From Cinclus cinclus (Eukaryota > Chordata > Aves > Passeriformes > Cinclidae), in the NCBI RefSeq assembly GCF_963662255.1, contig NW_026912178.1, positions 1,674,001 to 1,738,000 of the forward strand: a stretch of 64,000 bases of DNA, read 5' to 3'. Within the stretch, counting starts at the first letter, position 1. Each line of letters opens with the position of its first letter. A program made the translations under genes and the position numbers. Of this stretch, positions 36,601-50,700 are shown piece by piece. The notes under the pieces are model-generated. The model did not search any database, was not told where the DNA came from, and saw only the letters and a program-made list of their open reading frames with translations.

Positions 36601-39347
36601 CCTATAGAAGCAAGGATCTATTATGACACCATGAAGGCCAAGAATCAAATGATTCATTGTGACATCAAGTGGCCTAAAAGGGCTTGGAATGCATTGTGAC
36701 ACCACAGAGGTTAAGAGAAGCAGGGAACCATTGTGACCCAAGGGAGGCTAACAATCTAATGATCCCCTGTGACACCAGGGGTTGTTATAGGGCCAGGGAT
36801 GAATTGTGAAAGCATGGGGCACAATAAATCATGGAAATATTATGACACCATAGAGGCCAAGACTCAAATGATTCATTGTAACACCAAGTGGCCTTAAAGG
36901 GCATGGGATGCATTGTGACACCACAGAGGTTAAGAGAAGCAGGGAACCATTGTGACCCAATGCAGGCTAACAATCTAAGAATCCGTTTTGACACGAGGGG
37001 GCGCAAAAGGACCACGGATGAACTGTGACAGCATGGGGACCTATAGAAGCAAGGATCTATTATGACACCATGAAGGCCAAGAATCAAATGATTCATTGGG
37101 ACATCAAGTGGCCTAAAAGGGCTTGGAATGCATTGTGACACCACAGAGGTTAAGAGAAGCAAGCAACCATTGTGACCCAAGGGAGGCTAACAATCTAATG
37201 ATCCATTGTGACACCAGGGGTTGTAATAGGGCCAGGGATGAATTGTGAAAGCATGGAGCCCAAGAAAAACATGGAAACATTATGACACCATAGAGGCCAA
37301 GACTCAAATGATTCATTGTAACACCAAGTGGCCTAAAAGGTCATGGGACGCATTGTGACACCACAGGGGTTAAGAGAAGCAAGGAACCATTGTGACCCAA
37401 TGCAGGCTAACAATCTAAGAATCCCTTTTGACACCAGGGGGCTCAAAAGGACCACGGATGAACTGTGACAGCATGGGGACCTATAGAAGCAAGGATGTAT
37501 TATGACACCATGAAGGCCAAGAATCAAATGATTCATTGTGACATCAAGTGGCCTAAAAGGGCTTGGAATGCATTGTGACACCACAGAGGTTAAGAGAAGC
37601 AAGGAACCATTGTGACCCAAGGGAGGCTAACAATCTAATGATCCATTGTGACACCAGGGTTTGTAATAGGGCCAGGGATGAATTGTGAAAGCATGGGGCC
37701 CAAGAAAAACATGGAAACATTATGACACCATAGAGGCCAAGACTCAAATGATTCATTGTAACACCAAGTGGCCTAAAAGGGCATGGGATGCATTGTGACA
37801 CCACAGAGGTTAAGAGAAGCAAGGAACCATTGTGACCCAATGCAGGCTAACTATCCAAGATTCCCTTTTGACACCAGGGGGCGCAAAAGGACCACGGATG
37901 AACTGTGACAGCATGGGGACCTATAGAAGCAAGGATCTATTATGACACCATGAAGGCCAAGAATCAAATGATTCATTGTGACATCAAGTGGCCTAAAAGG
38001 GCTTGGAATGCATTGTGACACCACAGAGGTTAAGAGAAGCAGGGAACCATTGTGACCCAAGGGAGGCTAACAATCTAATGATCCCCTGTGACACCAGGGG
38101 TTGTTATAGGGCCAGGGATGAATTGTGAAAGCATGGGGCACAATAAATCATGGAAATATTATGACACCATAGAGGCCAAGACTCAAATGATTCATTGTTA
38201 CACCAAGTGGCCTAAAAGGGCATGGGATGCATTGTGACACCACAGAGGTTAAGAGAAGTAGGGAACCATTGTGACCCAATGCAGGCTAACAATCTAAGAA
38301 TCCCTTTTGACACCAGGGGGCGCAAAAGGACCACGGATGAACTGTGACAGCATGGGGACCTATAGAAGCAAGGATCTATTATGACACCATGAAGGCCAAG
38401 AATCAAACGATTCATTGTGACATCAAGTGGCCTAAAAGGGCTTGGAATGCATTGTGACACCACAGAGGTTAAGAGAAGCAAGCAACCATTGTGACCCAAG
38501 GGAGGCTAACAATCTAATGATCCATTGTGACACCAGGGGTTGTAATAGGGCCAGGGATGAATTGTGAAAGCATGGAGCCCAAGAAAAACATGGAAACATT
38601 ATGACACCATAGAGGCCAAGACTCAAATGATTCATTGTAACACCAAGTGGCCTAAAAGGGCATGGGACGCATTGTGACATCACAGGGGTTAAGAGAAGCA
38701 AGGAACCATTGTGACCCAATGCAGGCTAACAATCTAAGAATCCCTTTTGACACCAGGGGGCTCAAAAGGACCACGGATGAACTGTGACAGCATGGGGACC
38801 TATAGAAGCAAGGATCTATTATGACACCATGAAGGCCAAGAATCAAATGATTCATTGTGACATCAAGTGGCCTAAAAGGGCTTGGAATGCATTGTGACAC
38901 CACAGAGGTTAAGAGAAGCAAGGAACCATTGTGACCCAAGGGAGGCTAACAATCTAATGATCCATTGTGACACCAGGGGTTGGAATAGGGCCAGGGATGA
39001 ATTGTGAAAGCATGGAGCCCAAGAAAAACATGGAAGCAATATGACACCATAGAGGCCAAGACTCAAATGATTCATTGTAACACCAAGTGGCCTAAAAGGG
39101 CATGGGACGTATTGTGACACCACAGGGGTTAAGAGAAGCAAGGAACCATTGTGACCCAATGTAGGCTAACAATCTAAGAATCCCTTTTGACACCAGGGGG
39201 CTCAAAAGGACCACGGATGAACTGTGACAGCATGAGGACCTATAGAAGCAAGGATCTATTATGACACCATGAAGGCCAAGAATCAAATGATTCATTGTGA
39301 CATCAAGTGGCCTAAAAGGGCTTGGAATGCATTGTGACACCACAGAG
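33633..39347 (+). repeat. 26-monomer higher-order repeat, copy a (5,715 bp)
   Basis: This corresponds to 41,986-47,701 at an offset of 8,353 bp, becoming 8,354 bp after a one-base deletion at about 35,300. Private marks in order include CCGTTTTGACACGAGG, AAAACATTGAAACATT, AAAAGTACCACGG, GAAGTAGGG, AAACGATTC, GTGACCAAAGG and GGAAGCAATATGAC. It is the least intact of the three copies, with that deletion and GGCCTTAAAGG near 36,893. Confidence 0.88.
35172..35390 (+). repeat. B2 monomer with a one-base deletion (219 bp)
   Basis: The fourth subunit reads GGATTTTTATGACACC where the matching copies near 43,650 and 49,365 read GGATTTATTATGACACC. Those two are intact, so the loss happened in copy a after the blocks diverged. 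The deletion shifts the repeat phase by one base and creates an apparent 61-codon plus-strand frame from 35,195, which has no other sign of coding. Confidence 0.85.
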
Positions 39348-41985
39348 GTTAAGAGAAGCAAGGAACCATTGTGACCCAAGGGAGGCTAACAATCTAATGA
39401 TCCATTGTGACACCAGGGTTTGTAATAGGGCCAGGGATGAATTGTGAAAGCATGGGGCCCAAGAAAAACATGGAAACATTATGACACCATAGAGGCCAAG
39501 ACTCAAATGATTCATTGTAACACCAAGTGGCCTAAAAGGGCATGGGATGCATTGTGACACCACAGAGGTTAAGAGAAGCAAGGAACCATTGTGACCCAAT
39601 GCAGGCTAACTATCCAAGATTCCCTTTTGACACCAGGGGGCGCAAAAGGACCACGGATGAACTGTGACAGCATGGGGACCTATAGAAGCAAGGATTTATT
39701 ATGACACCATGAAGGCCAAGAATCAAATGATTCATTGTGACATCAAGTGGCCTAAAAGGGCTTGGAATGCATTGTGACACCACAGAGGTTAAGAGAAGCA
39801 GGGAACCATTGTGACCCAAGGGAGGCTAACAATCTAATGATCCCCTGTGACACCAGGGGTTGTTATAGGGCCAGGGATGAATTGTGAAAGCATGGGGCAC
39901 AATAAATCATGGAAATATTATGACACCATAGAGGCCAAGACTCAAATGATTCATTGTTACACCAAGTGGCCTAAAAGGGCATGGGATGCATTGTGACACC
40001 ACAGAGGTTAAGAGAAGCAGGGAACCATTGTGACCCAATGCAGGCTAACAATCTAAGAATCCCTTTTGACACCAGGGGGCGCAAAAGGACCACGGATGAA
40101 CTGTGACAGCATGGGGACCTATAGAAGCAAGGATCTATTATGACACCATGAAGGCCAAGAATCAAATGATTCATTGTGACATCAAGTGGCCTAAAAGGGC
40201 TTGGAATGCATTGTGACACCACAGAGGTTAAGAGAAGCAAGCAACCATTGTGACCCAAGGGAGGCTAACAATCTAATGATCCATTGTGACACCAGGGGTT
40301 GTAATAGGGCCAGGGATGAATTGTGAAAGCATGGAGCCCAAGAAAAACATGGAAACATTATGACACCATAGAGGCCAAGACTCAAATGATTCATTGTAAC
40401 ACCAAGTGGCCTAAAAGGTCATGGGATGCATTGTGACACCACAGGGGTTAAGAGAAGCAAGGAACCATTGTGACCCAATGCAGGCTAACAATCTAAGAAT
40501 CCCTTTTGACACCAGGGGGCTCAAAAGGACCACGGATGAACTGTGACAGCATGGGGACCTATAGAAGCAAGGATCTATTATGACACCATGAAGGCCAAGA
40601 ATCAAATGATTCATTGTGACATCAAGTGGCCTAAAAGGGCTTGGAATGCATTGTGACACCACAGAGGTTAAGAGAAGCAAGGAACCATTGTGACCCAAGG
40701 GAGGCTAAGAATCTAATGATCCCCAGTGACACCAGGGGTTGTAATAGGGCCAGGGATGAATTGTGAAAGCATGGAGCCCAAGAAAAACATGGAAACATTA
40801 TGACACCATAGAGGCCAAGACTCAAATGATTCATTGTAACACCAAGTGGCCTAAAAGGGCATGGGACGCATTGTGACACCACAGGGGTTAAGAGAAGCAA
40901 GGAACCATTGTGACCCAATGTAGGCTAACAATCTAAGAATCCCTTTTGACACCAGGGGGCTCAAAAGGACCACGGATGAACTGTGACAGCATGAGGACCT
41001 ATAGAAGCAAGGATCTATTATGACACCATGAAGGCCAAGAATCAAATGATTCATTGTGACATCAAGTGGCCTAAAAGGGCTTGGAATGCATTGTGACACC
41101 ACAGAGGTTAAGAGAAGCAAGGAACCATTGTGACCCAAGGGAGGCTAACAATCTAATGATCCATTGTGACACCAGGGGTTGTAATAGGGCCAGGGATGAA
41201 TTGTGAAAGCATGGGGACCAAGAAAAACATGGAAACATTATGACACCATAGAGGCCAAGACTCAAATGATTCATTGTAACACCAAGTGGACTAAAAGGTC
41301 ATGGGACGCATTGTGACACCACAGAGGTTAAGAGAAGCAAGGAACCATTGTGACCCAATGCAGGCTAACTATCTAAGATTCCCTTTTGACACCAGGGGAC
41401 GCAAAAGGACCACAGATGAACTGTGTCAGCATGGGGACCTATAGAAGCAAGGATCTATTATGACACCATGAAGGCCAAGAATCAAATGATTCATTGTGAC
41501 ATCAAGTGGCCTAAAAGGGCTTGGAATGCATTGTGACACCACAGAGGTTAAGAGAAGCAAGGAACCATTGTGACCCAAGGGAGGCTTACAATCTAATGAT
41601 CCATTGTGACACCAGGGGTTGTAATAGGGCCAGGGATGAATTGTGAAAGCATGGAGCCCAAAAAAACATGGAAACATTTTGACACCATAGAGGCCAAGAC
41701 TCAAATGATTCATTGTAACACCAAGTGGCCTAAAAGGGCATGGGATGCATTGTGACACCACAGAGGTTAAGAGAAGCAAGGAACCATTGTGACCCAATGC
41801 AGGCTAACTATCCAAGATTCCCTTTTGACACCAGGGGGCGCAAAAGGACCACGGATGAACTGTGACAGCATGGGGACCTATAGAAGCAAGGATTTATTAT
41901 GACACCATGAAGGCCAAGAATCAAATGATTCATTGTGACATCAAGTGGCCTAAAAGGGCTTGGAATGCATTGTGACACCACAGAG
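39348..41985 (+). repeat. 12-monomer module, copy 2 (2,638 bp)
   Basis: This is the same module as 29,676-32,313. It separates 26-monomer copies a and b and is absent between copies b and c. Adding it to the 26-mer gives the 8,354 bp (38-monomer) spacing between copies a and b. Confidence 0.88.
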
Positions 41986-44900
41986 GTTAAGAGAAGCAGG
42001 GAACCATTGTGACCCAAGGGAGGCTAACAATCTAATGATCCCCTGTGACACCAGGGGTTGTTATAGGGCCAGGGATGAATTGTGAAAGCATGGGGCACAA
42101 TAAATCATGGAAATATTATGACACCATAGAGGCCAAGACTCAAATGATTCATTGTTACACCAAGTGGCCTAAAAGGGCATGGGATGCATTGTGACACCAC
42201 AGAGGTTAAGAGAAGCAGGGAACCATTGTGACCCAATGCAGGCTAACAATCTAAGAATCCGTTTTGACACGAGGGGGCGCAAAAGGACCACGGATGAACT
42301 GTGACAGCATGGGGACCTATAGAAGCAAGGATCTATTATGACACCATGAAGGCCAAGAATCAAATGATTCATTGGGACATCAAGTGGCCTAAAAGGGCTT
42401 GGAATGCATTGTGACACCACAGAGGTTAAGAGAAGCAAGCAACCATTGTGACCCAAGGGAGGCTAACAATCTAATGATCCGTTGTGACACCAGGGGTTGT
42501 AATAGGGCCAGGGATGAATTGTGAAAGCATGGAGCCCAAGAAAAACATGGAAACATTATGACACCATAGAGGCCAAGACTCAAATGATTCATTGTAACAC
42601 CAAGTGGCCTAAAAGGTCATGGGACGCATTGTGACACCACAGGGGTTAAGAGAAGCAAGGAACCATTGTGACCCAATGCAGGCTAACAATCTAAGAATCC
42701 CTTTTGACACCAGGGGGCTCAAAAGGACCACGGATGAACTGTGACAGCATGGGGACCTATAGAAGCAAGGATCTATTATGACACCATGAAGGCCAAGAAT
42801 CAAATGATTCATTGTGACATCAAGTGGCCTAAAAGGGCTTGGAATGCATTGTGACACCACAGAGGTTAAGAGAAGCAAGGAACCATTGTGACCCAAGGGA
42901 GGCTAACAATCTAATGATCCATTGTGACACCAGGGGTTGTAATAGGGCCAGGGATGAATTGTGAAAGCATGGGGCCCAAGAAAAACATTGAAACATTATG
43001 ACACCATAGAGGCCAAGACTCAAATGATTCATTGTAACACCAAGTGGCCTAAAAGGGCATGGGATGCATTGTGACACCACAGAGGTTAAGAGAAGCAAGG
43101 AACCATTGTGACCCAATGCAGGCTAACTATCCAAGATTCCCTTTTGACACCAGGGGGCGCAAAAGGACCACGGATGAACTGTGACAGCATGGGGACCTAT
43201 AGAAGCAAGGATTTATTATGACACCATGAAGGCCAAGAATCAAATGATTCATTGTGACATCAAGTGGCCTAAAAGGGCTTGGAATGCATTGTGACACCAC
43301 AGAGGTTAAGAGAAGCAAGCAACCATTGTGACCCAAGGGAGGCTAACAATCTAATGATCCATTGTGACACCAGGGGTTGTAATAGGGCCAGGGATGAATT
43401 GTGAAAGCATGCAGCCCAAGAAAAACATGGAAACATTATGACACCATAGAGGCCAAGACTCAAATGATTCATTGTAACACCAAGTGGCCTAAAAGGGCAT
43501 GGGATGCATTGTGACACCACAGAGGTTAAGAGAAGCAAGGAACCATTGTGACCCAATGCAGGCTAACTATCCAAGATTCCCTTTTGACACCAGGGGGCGC
43601 AAAAGTACCACGGATGAACTGTGACAGCATGGGGACCTATAGAAGCAAGGATTTATTATGACACCATGAAGGCCAAGAATCAAATGATTCATTGTGACAT
43701 CAAGTGGCCTAAAAGGGCTTGGAATGCATTGTGACACCACAGAGGTTAAGAGAAGCAGGGAACCATTGTGACCCAAGGGAGGCTAACAATCTAATGATCC
43801 CCTGTGACACCAGGGGTTGTTATAGGGCCAGGGATGAATTGTGAAAGCATGGGGCACAATAAATCATGGAAATATTATGACACCATAGAGGCCAAGACTC
43901 AAATGATTCATTGTTACACCAAGTGGCCTAAAAGGGCATGGGATGCATTGTGACACCACAGAGGTTAAGAGAAGTAGGGAACCATTGTGACCCAATGCAG
44001 GCTAACAATCTAAGAATCCCTTTTGACACCAGGGGGCGCAAAAGGACCACGGATGAACTGTGACAGCATGGGGACCTATAGAAGCAAGGATCTATTATGA
44101 CACCATGAAGGCCAAGAATCAAACGATTCATTGTGACATCAAGTGGCCTAAAAGGGCTTGGAATGCATTGTGACACCACAGAGGTTAAGAGAAGCAAGCA
44201 ACCATTGTGACCAAAGGGAGGCTAACAATCTAATGATCCATTGTGACACCAGGGGTTGTAATAGGGCCAGGGATGAATTGTGAAAGCATGGAGCCCAAGA
44301 AAAACATGGAAACATTATGACACCATAGAGGCCAAGACTCAAATGATTCATTGTAACACCAAGTGGCCTAAAAGGTCATGGGACGCATTGTGACATCACA
44401 GGGGTTAAGAGAAGCAAGGAACCATTGTGACCCAATGTAGGCTAACAATCTAAGAATCCCTTTTGACACCAGGGGGCTCAAAAGGACCACGGATGAACTG
44501 TGACAGCATGGGGACCTATAGAAGCAAGGATCTATTATGACACCATGAAGGCCAAGAATCAAATGATTCATTGTGACATCAAGTGGCCTAAAAGGGCTTG
44601 GAATGCATTGTGACACCACAGAGGTTAAGAGAAGCAAGCAACCATTGTGACCCAAGGGAGGCTAACAATCTAATGATCCATTGTGACACCAGGGGTTGTA
44701 ATAGGGCCAGGGATGAATTGTGAAAGCATGGAGCCCAAGAAAAACATGGAAGCAATATGACACCATAGAGGCCAAGACTCAAATGATTCATTGTAACACC
44801 AAGTGGCCTAAAAGGGCATGGGACGCATTGTGACACCACAGGGGTTAAGAGAAGCAAGGAACCATTGTGACCCAATGTAGGCTAACAATCTAAGAATCCC

Positions 44901-47701
44901 TTTTGACACCAGGGGGCTCAAAAGGACCACGGATGAACTGTGACAGCATGAGGACCTATAGAAGCAAGGATCTATTATGACACCATGAAGGCCAAGAATC
45001 AAATGATTCATTGTGACATCAAGTGGCCTAAAAGGGCTTGGAATGCATTGTGACACCACAGAGGTTAAGAGAAGCAGGGAACCATTGTGACCCAAGGGAG
45101 GCTAACAATCTAATGATCCCCTGTGACACCAGGGGTTGTTATAGGGCCAGGGATGAATTGTGAAAGCATGGGGCACAATAAATCATGGAAATATTATGAC
45201 ACCATAGAGGCCAAGACTCAAATGATTCATTGTTACACCAAGTGGCCTAAAAGGGCATGGGATGCATTGTGACACCACAGAGGTTAAGAGAAGCAGGGAA
45301 CCATTGTGACCCAATGCAGGCTAACAATCTAAGAATCCGTTTTGACACGAGGGGGCGCAAAAGGACCACGGATGAACTGTGACAGCATGGGGACCTATAG
45401 AAGCAAGGATCTATTATGACACCATGAAGGCCAAGAATCAAATGATTCATTGGGACATCAAGTGGCCTAAAAGGGCTTGGAATGCATTGTGACACCACAG
45501 AGGTTAAGAGAAGCAAGCAACCATTGTGACCCAAGGGAGGCTAACAATCTAATGATCCATTGTGACACCAGGGGTTGTAATAGGGCCAGGGATGAATTGT
45601 GAAAGCATGGAGCCCAAGAAAAACATGGAAACATTATGACACCATAGAGGCCAAGACTCAAATGATTCATTGTAACACCAAGTGGCCTAAAAGGTCATGG
45701 GACGCATTGTGACACCACAGGGGTTAAGAGAAGCAAGGAACCATTGTGACCCAATGCAGGCTAACAATCTAAGAATCCCTTTTGACACCAGGGGGCTCAA
45801 AAGGACCACGGATGAACTGTGACAGCATGGGGACCTATAGAAGCAAGGATGTATTATGACACCATGAAGGCCAAGAATCAAATGATTCATTGTGACATCA
45901 AGTGGCCTAAAAGGGCTTGGAATGCATTGTGACACCACAGAGGTTAAGAGAAGCAAGGAACCATTGTGACCCAAGGGAGGCTAACAATCTAATGATCCAT
46001 TGTGACACCAGGGTTTGTAATAGGGCCAGGGATGAATTGTGAAAGCATGGGGCCCAAGAAAAACATGGAAACATTATGACACCATAGAGGCCAAGACTCA
46101 AATGATTCATTGTAACACCAAGTGGCCTAAAAGGGCATGGGATGCATTGTGACACCACAGAGGTTAAGAGAAGCAAGGAACCATTGTGACCCAATGCAGG
46201 CTAACTATCCAAGATTCCCTTTTGACACCAGGGGGCGCAAAAGGACCACGGATGAACTGTGACAGCATGGGGACCTATAGAAGCAAGGATCTATTATGAC
46301 ACCATGAAGGCCAAGAATCAAATGATTCATTGTGACATCAAGTGGCCTAAAAGGGCTTGGAATGCATTGTGACACCACAGAGGTTAAGAGAAGCAGGGAA
46401 CCATTGTGACCCAAGGGAGGCTAACAATCTAATGATCCCCTGTGACACCAGGGGTTGTTATAGGGCCAGGGATGAATTGTGAAAGCATGGGGCACAATAA
46501 ATCATGGAAATATTATGACACCATAGAGGCCAAGACTCAAATGATTCATTGTTACACCAAGTGGCCTAAAAGGGCATGGGATGCATTGTGACACCACAGA
46601 GGTTAAGAGAAGTAGGGAACCATTGTGACCCAATGCAGGCTAACAATCTAAGAATCCCTTTTGACACCAGGGGGCGCAAAAGGACCACGGATGAACTGTG
46701 ACAGCATGGGGACCTATAGAAGCAAGGATCTATTATGACACCATGAAGGCCAAGAATCAAACGATTCATTGTGACATCAAGTGGCCTAAAAGGGCTTGGA
46801 ATGCATTGTGACACCACAGAGGTTAAGAGAAGCAAGCAACCATTGTGACCCAAGGGAGGCTAACAATCTAATGATCCATTGTGACACCAGGGGTTGTAAT
46901 AGGGCCAGGGATGAATTGTGAAAGCATGGAGCCCAAGAAAAACATGGAAACATTATGACACCATAGAGGCCAAGACTCAAATGATTCATTGTAACACCAA
47001 GTGGCCTAAAAGGGCATGGGACGCATTGTGACATCACAGGGGTTAAGAGAAGCAAGGAACCATTGTGACCCAATGCAGGCTAACAATCTAAGAATCCCTT
47101 TTGACACCAGGGGGCTCAAAAGGACCACGGATGAACTGTGACAGCATGGGGACCTATAGAAGCAAGGATCTATTATGACACCATGAAGGCCAAGAATCAA
47201 ATGATTCATTGTGACATCAAGTGGCCTAAAAGGGCTTGGAATGCATTGTGACACCACAGAGGTTAAGAGAAGCAAGGAACCATTGTGACCCAAGGGAGGC
47301 TAACAATCTAATGATCCATTGTGACACCAGGGGTTGTAATAGGGCCATGGATGAATTGTGAAAGCATGGAGCCCAAGAAAAACATGGAAGCAATATGACA
47401 CCATAGAGGCCAAGACTCAAATGATTCATTGTAACACCAAGTGGCCTAAAAGGGCATGGGACGTATTGTGACACCACAGGGGTTAAGAGAAGCAAGGAAC
47501 CATTGTGACCCAATGGAGGCTAACAATCTAAGAATCCCTTTTGACACCAGGGGGCTCAAAAGGACCACGGATGAACTGTGACAGCATGAGGACCTATAGA
47601 AGCAAGGATCTATTATGACACCATGAAGGCCAAGAATCAAATGATTCATTGTGACATCAAGTGGCCTAAAAGGGCTTGGAATGCATTGTGACACCACAGA
47701 G
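41986..47701 (+). repeat. 26-monomer higher-order repeat, copy b (5,716 bp)
   Basis: This is the complete reference copy of the 26-mer. It is directly adjacent to copy c, without the 12-monomer module. It keeps AAAACATTGAAACATT near 42,970, AAAAGTACCACGG near 43,610, GTGACCAAAGG near 44,210, two GAAGTAGGG monomers and two GGAAGCAATATGAC monomers. Confidence 0.9.
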
Positions 47702-50700
47702 GTTAAGAGAAGCAAGGAACCATTGTGACCCAAGGGAGGCTAACAATCTAATGATCCCCTGTGACACCAGGGGTTGTTATAGGGCCAGGGATGAATTGTG
47801 AAAGCATGGGGCACAATAAATCATGGAAACATTATGACACCATAGAGGCCAAGACTCAAATGATTCATTGTTACACCAAGTGGCCTAAAAGGGCATGGGA
47901 TGCATTGTGACACCACAGAGGTTAAGAGAAGCAGGGAACCATTGTGACCCAATGCAGGCTAACAATCTAAGAATCCGTTTTGACACGAGGGGGCGCAAAA
48001 GGACCACGGATGAACTGTGACAGCATGGGGACCTATAGAAGCAAGGATCTATTATGACACCATGAAGGCCAAGAATCAAATGATTCATTGGGACATCAAG
48101 TGGCCTAAAAGGGCTTGGAATGCATTGTGACACCACAGAGGTTAAGAGAAGCAAGCAACCATTGTGACCCAAGGGAGGCTAACAATCTAATGATCCATTG
48201 TGACACCAGGGGTTGTAATAGGGCCAGGGATGAATTGTGAAAGCATGGAGCCCAAGAAAAACATGGAAACATTATGACACCATAGAGGCCAAGACTGAAA
48301 TGATTCATTGTAACACCAAGTGGCCTCAAAGGTCATGGGACGCATTGTGACACCACAGGGGTTAAGAGAAGCAAGGAACCATTGTGACCCAATGCAGGCT
48401 AACAATCTAAGAATCCCTTTTGACACCAGGGGGCTCAAAAGGACCACGGATGAACTGTGACAGCATGGGGACCTATAGAAGCAAGGATCTATTATGACAC
48501 CATGAAGGCCAAGAATCAAATGATTCATTGTGACATCAAGTGGCCTAAAAGGGCTTGGAATGCATTGTGACACCACAGAGGTTAAGAGAAGCAAGGAACC
48601 ATTGTGACCCAAGGGAGGCTAACAATCTAATGATCCATTGTGACACCAGGGGTTGTAATAGGGCCAGGGATGAATTGTGAAAGCATGGGGCCCAAGAAAA
48701 ACATTGAAACATTATGACACCATAGAGGCCAAGACTCAAATGATTCATTGTAACACCAAGTGGCCTAAAAGGGCATGGGATGCATTGTGACACCACAGAG
48801 GTTAAGAGAAGCAAGGAACCATTGTGACCCAATGCAGGCTAACTATCCAAGATTCCCTTTTGACACCAGGGGGCGCAAAAGGACCACGGATGAACTGTGA
48901 CAGCATGGGGACCTATAGAAGCAAGGATTTATTATGACACCATGAAGGCCAAGAATCAAATGATTCATTGTGACATCAAGTGGCCTAAAAGGGCTTGGAA
49001 TGCATTGTGACACCACAGAGGTTAAGAGAAGCAAGCAACCATTGTGACCCAAGGGAGGCTAACAATCTAATGATCCCCAGTGACACCAGGGGTTGTAATA
49101 GGGCCAGGGATGAATTGTGAAAGCATGCAGCCCAAGAAAAACATGGAAACATTATGACACCATAGAGGCCAAGACTCAAATGATTCATTGTAACACCAAG
49201 TGGCCTAAAAGGGCATGGGATGCATTGTGACACCACAGAGGTTAAGAGAAGCAAGGAACCATTGTGACCCAATGCAGGCTAACTATCCAAGATTCCCTTT
49301 TGACACCAGGGGGCGCAAAAGTACCACGGATGAACTGTGACAGCATGGGGACCTATAGAAGCAAGGATTTATTATGACACCATGAAGGCCAAGAATCAAA
49401 TGATTCATTGTGACATCAAGTGGCCTAAAAGGGCTTGGAATGCATTGTGACACCACAGAGGTTAAGAGAAGCAGGGAACCATTGTGACCCAAGGGAGGCT
49501 AACAATCTAATGATCCCCTGTGACACCAGGGGTTGTTATAGGGCCAGGGATGAATTGTGAAAGCATGGGGCACAATAAATCATGGAAATATTATGACACC
49601 ATAGAGGCCAAGACTCAAATGATTCATTGTTACACCAAGTGGCCTAAAAGGGCATGGGATGCATTGTGACACCACAGAGGTTAAGAGAAGTAGGGAACCA
49701 TTGTGACCCAATGCAGGCTAACAATCTAAGAATCCCTTTTGACACCAGGGGGCGCAAAAGGACCACGGATGAACTGTGACAGCATGGCGACCTATAGAAG
49801 CAAGGATCTATTATGACACCATGAAGGCCAAGAATCAAATGATTCATTGTGACATCAAGTGGCCTAAAAGGGCTTGGAATGCATTGTGACACCACAGAGG
49901 TTAAGAGAAGCAAGCAACCATTGTGACCAAAGGGAGGCTAACAATCTAATGATCCATTGTGACACCAGGGGTTGTAATAGGGCCAGGGATGAATTGTGAA
50001 AGCATGGAGCCCAAGAAAAACATGGAAACATTATGACACCATAGAGGCCAAGACTCAAATGATTCATTGTAACACCAAGTGGCCTAAAAGGTCATGGGAC
50101 GCATTGTGACATCACAGGGGTTAAGAGAAGCAAGGAACCATTGTGACCCAATGTAGGCTAACAATCTAAGAATCCCTTTTGACACCAGGGGGCTCAAAAG
50201 GACCACGGATGAACTGTGACAGCATGGGGACCTATAGAAGCAAGGATCTATTATGACACCATGAAGGCCAAGAATCAAATGATTCATTGTGACATCAAGT
50301 GGCCTAAAAGGGCTTGGAATGCATTGTGACACCACAGAGGTTAAGAGAAGCAAGCAACCATTGTGACCCAAGGGAGGCTAACAATCTAATGATCCATTGT
50401 GACACCAGGGGTTGTTATAGGGCCAGGGATGAATTGTGAAAGCATGGAGCCCAAGAAAAACATGGAAGCAATATGACACCATAGAGGCCAAGACTCAAAT
50501 GATTCATTGTAACACCAAGTGGCCTAAAAGGGCATGGGACGCATTGTGACACCACAGGGGTTAAGAGAAGCAAGGAACCATTGTGACCCAATGTAGGCTA
50601 ACAATCTAAGAATCCCTTTTGACACCAGGGGGCTCAAAAGGACCACGGATGAACTGTGACAGCATGAGGACCTATAGAAGCAAGGATCTATTATGACACC